A program made the translations under genes and the position numbers. From NCBI GenBank assembly GCA_012514315.1, contig JAAZAN010000006.1:1-64000 (forward strand): a DNA stretch of 64,000 nt, in the 5' to 3' direction. Origin of the DNA: Chloroflexota bacterium. Its GTDB lineage: Bacteria; Chloroflexota; Anaerolineae; B4-G1. A model generated the notes under the pieces. That model was not told where the DNA came from, made no database searches, and saw nothing but the letters and a program-made list of their open reading frames with translations. Positions 9,651 to 17,142 of the stretch are shown one piece after another; positions within the stretch are counted from its first letter, which is position 1, and each line of letters starts with the position of its first letter.

Positions 9651-12125
9651 ATGAGCGAATTGGAAATGGCATTTCGTTGGTACATCAGCCTCCAAGCTAT
9701 AGGGCTTGCAGGCTTGCCGCTCTGTCGGGTTCTCTTTCGGTTCCTTCCAGACAGAGGGTACGCAGCCTCCAAGGCATTGGGTCTTCTGATGGTGGGTTGG
9801 GTGTTCTGGCTCGGCGGAGTGCTGGGCTGGGTGCAGCCATCTCCCGGCGGCGTGGTCGTTGGGATTGTGGCCATTCTCGCTGCTGGGTCAGTCGCACACC
9901 TAAAGGGCACGCGAACGCCCGACACGCGCGGACGGCTCCATGATCTGCGTGACGTCATCGCGATCGAGATGGTCTTCGCTTTCATGTTCGTGGCCGCCTG
10001 CCTGGTCAGGAGCTGGATGCCCCGAATCGAGACGGCAGGCGGTGAGAAGTGGATGGAGATCGCGTTCCTGAACTCAGTACTGCGATCTGAATCCTTCCCG
10101 CCTCCGGACCCGTGGCTGTCTGGCTTCGCCATCTCGTACTACTACTTTGGGTATGTCCTCGTCGCCATGTTGGCCTGGCTCTCCGGTGTTCCGGCATCGA
10201 TCGCGTTCAATCTTGCGGTGGCCACGCTATTCGGATTGACGGGAATCGGCGCCTACGGTATTCTCCACAATCTGCTGCGTGTTCGCAAGTGTTCTGGATG
10301 CGGGTCCACCGCGCACGTAGGGCGTGTTCGCAACGCGGCGCTTCTTGCGCCACTGCTCGTCGCCGTCACGGGCAATCTGGAGGTAGTTCTAGAGATAGTG
10401 CACGCGCGCGGCATAGGACCAGCCAGCTTCTGGCAGTGGCTAGATATGAGGGGAATCGATGCAGTACCGCCGACTTGGCGGGACGGCGCGTGGGTACCCC
10501 AAGGCTTCTACTGGTGGTGGCACGCGTCACGCGTTGTTCGCGATCGGACCCCCTGGGGTGATGTTCAGGAGGTGATCGATGAGTTCCCGGCCTTCAGTTT
10601 CATCCTGGGTGACTTGCATCCCCACGTTCTCGCGCTTCCATTTGTCCTTCTCGCCATTGCGTTAGCGCTAAATCTGTTCGTCCACGCAAGTCAGTCGGGT
10701 CGCCGCGGACTTGTCCGGTCCTGGGACGTCACTGCTGGGGATTGCGTGCTGTACGGGATCTGTCTGGGAGCACTGGGATTCCTCAACACATGGGACTTTC
10801 CCATCTACCTGTTTCTGTTCGTGGTGTGCTTCCTGCTTGGCAATATTCTGTCCTGCACTCAACCCAGCGCGCTTGGGTTGGCGGCTGATACCACTTGGCT
10901 GACGGTCAAGGTCGTTCTTGTGGGTGTCCTGGCCTACCTGCCGTTCTGGTTGGGCTTTCAGTCCCAGGCGGGCGGCATCTTGCCAAATCTGTTCAATCCA
11001 ACTCGGTTGCCGCACTTTCTCGTGATGTTCGGCATCCAGTTGGTGATTCTCTTCCTCTTCCTCGTGCGAATGGTGCGTGCCCGAGGAGTCGGCTGGGGTC
11101 GGATCGCCGCAGTTGGTGGCGTGACATGGCTCTCAGTATCGGCGGCACTGGCGGCGGCTATCGGAGCGCTCGTGGTTGGAGTCCGGGTGGGCTGGCTGCC
11201 GGCTCGGGGCGTGCTGCGCTACATCGAAGCCTGGATCACTGGCGGGCCGATTCCGGGCCTCGAGGACGTGCCGGATGCGCACGCGGCCATCGGGCGTGGC
11301 CTGTTCGCCCATGTCTTGAATCCGTGGACAGCCCTGCTGCTGGCTGGTATGCTGGCCGCGGTACTTCTGCTCCTGAGGCGTGCCAAGGCGTCACCTGGGA
11401 CGTCGCATAGCGACGTGTTCGCGCTTCTGCTTGTGGCCGTTGGCCTGCTTCTGGTGGGCAGCGTGGAGTATGTCTATCTTCAGGACACGTTCGGTACCCG
11501 GATGAATACGGTCTTCAAGTTCTACTTTCAGACGTGGGTGCTCTGGTCATTGGCTGCAGGTTACGCACTCAGTAGCGGCCAGATCGCAGCCAAGACCTGG
11601 GGCGCCGGTGTTGTGGGCATTCTGGTCTTAGCTGGCCTGCTCTATCCGTGCTTGGCGATCCCTGCTCGTGCGCGCGAAAGCGGAGCCGGGTCTCCGACTC
11701 TGGATGGCCTGGCCTACCTCGAGGTGGCGCATCCTGAGGACCACGCGGCTATTGTGTGGCTGAATCGAACAGTGAACGGCTCGCCAGTGATACTGGAGGC
11801 GCCCGGAGACCGGTACGCCGCCTACACGTATTCCGGGCGTGTGTCGGCGCAGACGGGATTGCCCACGCTGTTGGGGTGGGGAGGTCACCAACTTCAGTGG
11901 CGCGGCGACTACGACGAGCCATCGCGGCGTGAGCCCGATATCGAGAAGCTGTACTCGACAACCGATCGGAACGAGACCTTGACCCTGCTGGACAAGTATG
12001 ATATAAGCTATGTCTACGTTGGGCCGCTGGAGCAGGAACGGTATCCCGCCAATGGGCTGGCGAAGTTCGGTGAGTTCATGGAGGTTGTCTACACGAATCC
12101 ACGAGTCACGATCTATCACCGGTGA
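9651..12125 (+). CDS. YYY/DUF2298 family membrane protein
   Basis: An 824-residue polytopic protein that parallels the C-terminal half of the preceding gene: AGGEKWMEIAFLNSVL, SYYYFGY near 162, DEFPAFSFILGDLHPH near 315, NTWDFPIYL and TRMNTVFKFYFQTWVL near 617, then a soluble tail ending in a YVYVG segment like its neighbour's. This set defines the family named for the Tyr-Tyr-Tyr motif in Chloroflexota and Archaea. A short Cys-containing insert (KCSGCG near residue 212) is absent from the paralogue. The tandem arrangement suggests duplication, with the two copies perhaps acting on successive steps of one surface glycan. Confidence 0.85.
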   Translation: MSELEMAFRWYISLQAIGLAGLPLCRVLFRFLPDRGYAASKALGLLMVGWVFWLGGVLGWVQPSPGGVVVGIVAILAAGSVAHLKGTRTPDTRGRLHDLRDVIAIEMVFAFMFVAACLVRSWMPRIETAGGEKWMEIAFLNSVLRSESFPPPDPWLSGFAISYYYFGYVLVAMLAWLSGVPASIAFNLAVATLFGLTGIGAYGILHNLLRVRKCSGCGSTAHVGRVRNAALLAPLLVAVTGNLEVVLEIVHARGIGPASFWQWLDMRGIDAVPPTWRDGAWVPQGFYWWWHASRVVRDRTPWGDVQEVIDEFPAFSFILGDLHPHVLALPFVLLAIALALNLFVHASQSGRRGLVRSWDVTAGDCVLYGICLGALGFLNTWDFPIYLFLFVVCFLLGNILSCTQPSALGLAADTTWLTVKVVLVGVLAYLPFWLGFQSQAGGILPNLFNPTRLPHFLVMFGIQLVILFLFLVRMVRARGVGWGRIAAVGGVTWLSVSAALAAAIGALVVGVRVGWLPARGVLRYIEAWITGGPIPGLEDVPDAHAAIGRGLFAHVLNPWTALLLAGMLAAVLLLLRRAKASPGTSHSDVFALLLVAVGLLLVGSVEYVYLQDTFGTRMNTVFKFYFQTWVLWSLAAGYALSSGQIAAKTWGAGVVGILVLAGLLYPCLAIPARARESGAGSPTLDGLAYLEVAHPEDHAAIVWLNRTVNGSPVILEAPGDRYAAYTYSGRVSAQTGLPTLLGWGGHQLQWRGDYDEPSRREPDIEKLYSTTDRNETLTLLDKYDISYVYVGPLEQERYPANGLAKFGEFMEVVYTNPRVTIYHR

Positions 12126-12135
12126 GGAGCATTAC

Positions 12136-13962
12136 GTGACCAGGGGTGAACTACCCTCAGACAAGAGGCGACTCAGACCCGAGACCCTGATATGGGGGCT
12201 TGTGGTGCTGCTGGCCGCATTCATCCGGTTCTACAGGATTGGGCAAGCCCCTCTGGACGTCACAGAGGCGTCGGTGGCGTGGTCGGCCTGGGAGGCCTCT
12301 CAGCGTGGCACAGCACCCTCTTTCGTTGGTCCCAGCCCGTTTCTGCTGGTTGTCACTTCAGGCATATTCGCCATCAGCGGGTGCGCCAGTGGGGCGCTTG
12401 CGCGGCTTTGGCCCGCAATTTCGGGAACCCTTCTGGTCGCAGTCCCTCTCCTCCTGCGGTCGCGCCTCGGCCGTGCGGGGGCACTGGGGACCGGGTTACT
12501 CCTGGCGATATCGCCGGTCGCGGTGACGGCGTCTCGCCGGCTGGATGGAGCTACCGGGGCGTGTCTAGGGGTTGCGCTGGCTGTGGCCGCGGCGCTGCGT
12601 TACATTGACACAGGACGCCGATCCTTGTTCGCGGTCGCTGCCTGCAGCCTCGGGCTGGCGCTTGCTTGCGGGCCCGCCCATGCATGGCAAATTGCAGTCG
12701 CGATGTCCGTGGCATTGATCGGTGCACTAGGCGTGCCAATGTTGGCTGAGCGCCAGGGCGGCACACCAGCGTGGCACAGCGGTATCGCGCAGGCACTGCG
12801 TTCAGACGCGCCAGGCGGAGCCCTTCTCGTCGCAGCATCTCTGGTCGTCTTTTCCACCGGCCTAGGCTGGAATCCTCGTGGCCTTAGCGCCGCGGCAAAC
12901 GCCTGGGTAGGTTGGGGCGGGGTGGTCGAAACGGCCGTCGTCTCGATCCGGCCTACTGTCGTGGTACTGGTATACGAGCCGTTGGTACTGTGTCTCGCTG
13001 TGGCGGGCATGCTATGCGCCTGGCGCGCAGGTAGCGCATTCCTCAGCGCCTTGGGCTATTGGGCTCTCGCGGCCTTCGCAGTGGGTGGGGTTGTGCCGTC
13101 AGCCGTGCCTGGCGCGGCGCTGCTTGTGTCACTGCCACTTGCATTTGTCGCTGGCGTGGCAGTAGATCGTATCGCCCGGTGGTCCAGCTGTCAAGAGAGC
13201 GGCGTGTGGCGTCCGGCCCTATACTCGCTCGCCACAGTCCTTCTGTGGGGGCACACCTATCTGGCACTGGCTCGTTACGCGCACTTGGGAACAATGCAGC
13301 CGTTGCTGCTGACTGCGCTGGCTATCTGCCTACAGGTCGTCCTCGGTCTCGCCTTCGCAACGCTGCTCAATGGGCGACAGGCCTTCCACGCGTTCAGCAT
13401 CGGCGCCTCTGCCGTTCTCGTGCTGTGGACGCTGGCCTCATCAATCAGGGCCGCCCACTTCCTGGCCGGCGATCCTCGTGAGTTCGTCGATGGTCGGTCC
13501 TCGGGTAATGTCGCCGAGCTTGTATCGACGTTGATGGAGATGTCGCTCGAGACGTATGGCGTGACTGATGGACTGCAGGTCGCAGTGGCCACCAGTGAGG
13601 CGCGCGAGGCGCTGCTCTGGCACTTGAGAGACTTCCACACGACGGTACGTGATGTAGGCGACGGTCGCCAGCTGTGGGACGTCATGGGCGCAGACACAGG
13701 CACGGACGTCGTTTTGACGGCGGCAGATTACGCCGCTGCTGCGCGACCGACAGACACCGGATATGTCGGCCATACGTTCCATCTTTCACAGTCCTGGAAT
13801 CCTGCGAACGCCGCTCCAAGCAGTATCTGGCCGCCTGACTTTTCTGCCTCCGCGTCGTGGTTACTGTTCCGCGAAGCGCCAGGCGTTGCGCCAGCGTGTC
13901 CGGTCTCGGTTTGGGTGCGACGGCCTCTTGTAGCGCCGGGACTGACTCCAGTAGAGCACTAA
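12136..13962 (+). CDS. GT39-like polytopic membrane protein, divergent
   Basis: A 608-residue protein with about 11 hydrophobic segments. Its N-terminus (FIRFYRIGQAPLDVTEASVA) aligns with the first loop of PMT_2/GT39 enzymes, but the usual adjacent Asp-Glu is altered to D-V-T-E, so catalytic competence is uncertain. GTG 12136 is chosen because GAGGAG lies 6 bases upstream and directly follows the stop of the YYY gene; the longer open frame only overlaps that gene. The C-terminal 150 residues are soluble and Ala/Thr-rich. It is the last gene of the left glycan operon and is followed by 484 bases without a gene. Confidence 0.65.
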   Translation: MTRGELPSDKRRLRPETLIWGLVVLLAAFIRFYRIGQAPLDVTEASVAWSAWEASQRGTAPSFVGPSPFLLVVTSGIFAISGCASGALARLWPAISGTLLVAVPLLLRSRLGRAGALGTGLLLAISPVAVTASRRLDGATGACLGVALAVAAALRYIDTGRRSLFAVAACSLGLALACGPAHAWQIAVAMSVALIGALGVPMLAERQGGTPAWHSGIAQALRSDAPGGALLVAASLVVFSTGLGWNPRGLSAAANAWVGWGGVVETAVVSIRPTVVVLVYEPLVLCLAVAGMLCAWRAGSAFLSALGYWALAAFAVGGVVPSAVPGAALLVSLPLAFVAGVAVDRIARWSSCQESGVWRPALYSLATVLLWGHTYLALARYAHLGTMQPLLLTALAICLQVVLGLAFATLLNGRQAFHAFSIGASAVLVLWTLASSIRAAHFLAGDPREFVDGRSSGNVAELVSTLMEMSLETYGVTDGLQVAVATSEAREALLWHLRDFHTTVRDVGDGRQLWDVMGADTGTDVVLTAADYAAAARPTDTGYVGHTFHLSQSWNPANAAPSSIWPPDFSASASWLLFREAPGVAPACPVSVWVRRPLVAPGLTPVEH

Positions 13963-14032
13963 CTGCCTTGTTACAGGACTACACGAAAGAAAGCGCTGTC
14001 TCGCGACGCGAGGACAACTTCTGACTAGATAT

Positions 14033-14079
14033 ATTATGTAAAGTTACACAGGTTGAGCACGGGGGCAACTTTACATAAT
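14033..14079. repeat. perfect 13-bp inverted repeat, AT-rich
   Basis: ATTATGTAAAGTT at 14033-14045 is the exact reverse complement of AACTTTACATAAT at 14067-14079, separated by 21 bases. The left arm also contains a small dyad, TGTAA-AG-TTACA (14037-14048). No T-run follows on either strand, so an intrinsic terminator is unlikely. A two-site operator or a structured RNA/DNA element is possible. Confidence 0.7.
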
Positions 14080-14325
14080 GTAGCGATCAGTAGGATAATA
14101 CTGCTGCCTTGTGCGGCTCGCGTCACTGGCCCCTGAACTAAGTTTTCTCTCAGCCAGTGGCGTCGCCAGCGCCTCGTGGTCGAGGCTGGGTCTTCGCCGA
14201 GCTTCCAACCCCTCGCGAGCCAATAAGTCCCGGTTGCCTAAGTTGCGATACTGCAAAATACTTTGCGGTGTTGTCGGTAGCCGCCACTAGAGCTGTCCTC
14301 AGGCCGTCGTCTGTCATGTGGCCGC

Positions 14326-14353
14326 TTGCTGGTCCCGAGCAATGTGCTAGAAT
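14326..14353 (+). promoter_or_regulatory. sigma-70-type promoter for the S41 peptidase gene
   Basis: TTGCTG (14326-14331), a 16-base spacer and TAGAAT (14348-14353). The GTG of the peptidase gene lies 93 bases downstream, giving a leader of roughly 85 bases. Confidence 0.5.
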
Positions 14354-14446
14354 AGCATGCTGCACCCGATGTACGAGGGCCGTCTAGCCCGGCGGGATGC
14401 GTGAGCACTTGCCCGGCTAGAGTACTGCGTTCGAGAGGACTTCTCC

Positions 14447-15712
14447 GTGAAGCAATTGGTCAGGATCCTGGTCGTTCTACTGTTGGGGCTCGCCCTGGTC
14501 TGCGGCACGTTCGCTCTGGGCTTCGGCTCGGGATATGCGTTGTCGAGGTCTACTTGGGCATCACAATCGCCAGTTGTGGCGGTTACTGAGATAGCCACGC
14601 ATTCCCCAACCCAGCCTACACTTCCTCCGTGCGCCACACCGAACTGTGGCGACGGTCCGGCCTGGTTCGGCGTGTACTGGGAAGCGTGGGATCTGATCGA
14701 GAACCATTTCTATGGTGACCTACCCGGCTCCTCGGAGGTGACATACGCGGCGATCCGAGGCGTGCTAAGCGCATTGGGTGATGACTACACCGCCCTGATA
14801 GAGCCCCAGGTCGCGGCGATCGTGGAGGAGGATGCCACGGGCGAATTCGAGGGCATCGGCGCCTATGTGAACGTCGATGCCAACGGACAGTTCGTTATCA
14901 CCCAGCCGTTCAGGTCGGGGCCTGCTGAGGAGGCTGGGCTTGTCTCGGGCGATGCCGTACTCGCGGTTGACGGAGTGTCCACAGTGGGCATGTCATTGTA
15001 TGACGTGATCAACCTGATCCGCGGGCCAGCTGGCAGCACAGTCACCCTACTGATACAGCGCCCAGATGAACCGGAAGCGTTCGAGGTGGTGGTGACCCGA
15101 CGCCGGATCGAGATCCCCATCGTAGAGGCGGAGCTCAGAGACGATGGTATTGCTTACCTGCGCCTCAACGAGTTCAGCGCGACCGCCACACGCCTCGTGG
15201 AACGCTCGCTGTCAGACCTGATCGAGGACGAGCCCGTCGCGCTTGTACTCGATCTTCGCCAGAATCCCGGCGGTTGGCTCGACCAGGCCATTGGGGTCGC
15301 GGACATCTTCCTCGACGAGGGTGTCGCCGCACGTGAGCAGACCAGTGACGGCGTCGACCATGTGTTTGAAACCGAGACCGGCGACGTGGGCGAATACATC
15401 CCGATGGTGGTGTTGGTCGATCGGGGCAGCGCCAGCGCCTCGGAGATCGTAGCAGGTGCTCTGCAGGATCGTGGTCGGGCTCTTCTGATCGGAGAGACGA
15501 CTTTCGGCAAAGGGTCGGTACAGCGCCCATTCGGTCTCAGTGATGGTTCGGAGCTTCGCGTCACCGTAGCGATGTGGTATACCCCCGATAACCGGGCGAT
15601 CCATCAAGAGGGACTTCAGCCCGATATCGAGGTCCCGTGGCCCGATGAGCCGGATTCAACGTCGGATCCACAGCTTGAGCGGGCGGTTGAGTACCTTCTG
15701 GGGGGCGAATGA
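14447..15712 (+). CDS. S41-family C-terminal processing peptidase with PDZ domain
   Basis: A 421-residue exported protease of the CtpA/Prc type. An N-terminal membrane anchor (residues 5-30) is followed by a Pro/Thr/Cys linker, a PDZ domain (about 130-220) and the catalytic core. DRGSASASEI places the nucleophile at Ser330, and TTFGKGSVQ supplies the general base Lys355; the 25-residue spacing equals that of E. coli Prc Ser430/Lys455. It should cleave C-terminal tails of envelope proteins outside the membrane. The start is GTG 14447. The stop overlaps the ATG of smpB, so the two genes are translationally coupled, a pairing with no obvious functional logic. Confidence 0.92.
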   Translation: MKQLVRILVVLLLGLALVCGTFALGFGSGYALSRSTWASQSPVVAVTEIATHSPTQPTLPPCATPNCGDGPAWFGVYWEAWDLIENHFYGDLPGSSEVTYAAIRGVLSALGDDYTALIEPQVAAIVEEDATGEFEGIGAYVNVDANGQFVITQPFRSGPAEEAGLVSGDAVLAVDGVSTVGMSLYDVINLIRGPAGSTVTLLIQRPDEPEAFEVVVTRRRIEIPIVEAELRDDGIAYLRLNEFSATATRLVERSLSDLIEDEPVALVLDLRQNPGGWLDQAIGVADIFLDEGVAAREQTSDGVDHVFETETGDVGEYIPMVVLVDRGSASASEIVAGALQDRGRALLIGETTFGKGSVQRPFGLSDGSELRVTVAMWYTPDNRAIHQEGLQPDIEVPWPDEPDSTSDPQLERAVEYLLGGE

Positions 15713-16173
15713 TGCCGGGCGTGAAAGTTGTTGCCACGAACCGCAAAGCCAGCCGCGACTACAGCCTTGAGGATCGCTATGAGGCAGGACTGGTGCTGAA
15801 GGGGACGGAAATCAAGTCCATTCGTGCGGGACGGGTCAGTATTACGGATGCCTATGCACAGCCAAGGGACGGAGAGCTATGGCTCATGAATATGCATATC
15901 GGGGCGTATGATCCCTCAGGCCGTTCAGGACACGAACCGCTTCGTCCGCGCAAGATGCTGCTTCATCGGGGTGAGATCAACCGGATCCTGGGCCGTATCT
16001 ACGAACGTGGTTACACAGTTATCCCTGTCAGACTCTATCTGAAGGAGGGCCTAGCAAAAGTGGAGATCGCGCTGGCTCGCGGCAAGCGCAAGTACGACAA
16101 GCGTGAAGCGATCGCCAAGCGAGATGCGGACCGCGATATCGAGCGCGCCCTGAAAGATCGATACCGGTCGTGA
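15709..16173 (+). CDS. smpB: SsrA-binding protein SmpB
   Basis: A 154-residue SmpB of standard length, which binds tmRNA and delivers it to stalled ribosomes. Signature stretches are ATNRKASRDYSLEDRYEAG at the N-terminus, GTEIKSIRAGRVSI, and a basic C-terminal tail (ARGKRKYDKREAIAKRDADR) that occupies the vacant decoding site. The start is either of two consecutive ATGs (15709 or 15712) overlapping the stop of the S41 peptidase. No tmRNA gene was recognised nearby. Confidence 0.97.
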   Translation: MMPGVKVVATNRKASRDYSLEDRYEAGLVLKGTEIKSIRAGRVSITDAYAQPRDGELWLMNMHIGAYDPSGRSGHEPLRPRKMLLHRGEINRILGRIYERGYTVIPVRLYLKEGLAKVEIALARGKRKYDKREAIAKRDADRDIERALKDRYRS

Positions 16174-16238
16174 GAGGGCACGTCGGCGCACAGGCGCTAT
16201 GGCCGCGGGGTTGCTGTCGCGGTCTACGGTGGTAGTAC

Positions 16239-16266
16239 TTGACAGGCTCGGGCCCTGGTGTATAAT
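16239..16266 (+). promoter_or_regulatory. consensus sigma-70 promoter for the S1-domain gene
   Basis: A perfect TTGACA (16239-16244) and a perfect TATAAT (16261-16266) with a 16-base spacer. The leader is about 35 bases and ends in AAGGAG (16295-16300), 7 bases before the GTG. This is the best match to the vegetative consensus in the window, implying strong constitutive expression. Confidence 0.8.
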
Positions 16267-16307
16267 CCCAAAGTTGTTCAATGTTCTGAAGAAGAAGGAG
16301 TGCCAGC

Positions 16308-17018
16308 GTGATAGAAGAATCGAGCCAAGCCACTCAGCCCACGTCAATTGGAGAGCTGAAGCCGAAGATGAAGCTCCAGGGTGTCGTGAAAGACACGCAG
16401 TTGTACGGGGCGATTGTGGACATCGGCCTGGATCAGGACGGCTTGGTCCATATCTCTCAGCTAGCTCGCAGTCGCACCAACCGGGTGACGGATGTGGTGA
16501 GCGCTGGTGAGACAGTAACGGTCTGGGTCACAAGGATTGACGCGGGTCAAGGGCGTATTGGTCTGACTATGGTCGAGCCGCCTGATGTGGACTGGAACGA
16601 CCTGAGCGAGGGTCAGACGTGCACGGGCAGCGTCATCCGAATTGAATCGTATGGGGCGTTCGTCGATATTGGGGCAGAGCGACCCGGGCTCCTGCATGTC
16701 CGAGAGATGTCCTCGGGTTATGTCAGGCATCCTTCGGAGATCGTGAAAGAGGGAGATGTCGTTGAAGTGCGCATCCTCAGTGTAGACCGGAAGAAGCGCC
16801 GTATCGACCTCACCATGAAGGGTGTTGGCCCGGAAGTGAGTCTGACCGACGAAGCGGAAGATGACGAGCCGCTTCCTACAGCCATTGAGATGGCGCTGCA
16901 AAGAGCTCGGGCCGACAAGAACGCTGAGAGTCGAGGACGCCGGAGCAAGCGGAAGTCAGCGGATCTGGCTGAACGCGAGGCGATTCTATCCCGCACCCTG
17001 CGGCAGCATTCGCGCTAG
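16308..17018 (+). CDS. two-domain S1 RNA-binding protein
   Basis: A 236-residue cytosolic protein with two S1 OB-folds: residues about 15-90 (LQGVVKDTQLYGAIVDIG...GLVHISQL) and about 100-175 (CTGSVIRIESYGAFVDIG...GLLHVREM). A charged tail (KNAESRGRRSKRKSADLAER) follows. It resembles truncated ribosomal protein S1 and general RNA-binding S1 proteins; Chloroflexota often have S1 proteins with few repeats. It could help translation initiation or RNA turnover. It is monocistronic: a consensus promoter lies upstream and a strong hairpin terminator downstream. Confidence 0.88.
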   Translation: MIEESSQATQPTSIGELKPKMKLQGVVKDTQLYGAIVDIGLDQDGLVHISQLARSRTNRVTDVVSAGETVTVWVTRIDAGQGRIGLTMVEPPDVDWNDLSEGQTCTGSVIRIESYGAFVDIGAERPGLLHVREMSSGYVRHPSEIVKEGDVVEVRILSVDRKKRRIDLTMKGVGPEVSLTDEAEDDEPLPTAIEMALQRARADKNAESRGRRSKRKSADLAEREAILSRTLRQHSR

Positions 17019-17052
17019 GACAGCGCAATCTCCAGACTTGTCTGGTGTTCGG

Positions 17053-17095
17053 TTCGGCAGCAGCGCGCGACGCGCTGCTGCCGAGTTGTTCTTGG
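17053..17095 (+). terminator. rho-independent terminator after the S1 gene
   Basis: CGGCAGCAGCGCG (17055-17067), a CGA loop and CGCGCTGCTGCCG (17071-17083) form a perfect 13-bp stem, extendable by U-A and U-G pairs, followed by GTTGTTCTT. It separates the convergent S1 and PTPS-related genes. The T-tract exists only for the plus strand. Confidence 0.8.
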
Positions 17096-17142
17096 GGTGG
17101 ATGTGGAGCGCGTTGGTGGTCGCCTGACAGGCACGATCCCAA

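Larger units (their letters stand above)
13963..14446. other. gene-free interval of 484 bases with inverted repeats
   Basis: I find no credible gene here: open frames are short and lack a family signal or ribosome-binding site. The interval holds an AT-rich perfect 13-base inverted repeat (14033-14079), a smaller one (GCAAA-ATAC-TTTGC at 14253-14266), and a promoter for the peptidase gene at 14326-14353. The low GC content around 14030-14080 contrasts with the flanking genes. Confidence 0.6.

Noticed and set aside
16174-16307. Possible tmRNA gene next to smpB
   Set aside because: The interval is too short and shows only a promoter and leader; no tRNA-like ends or tag ORF are visible.
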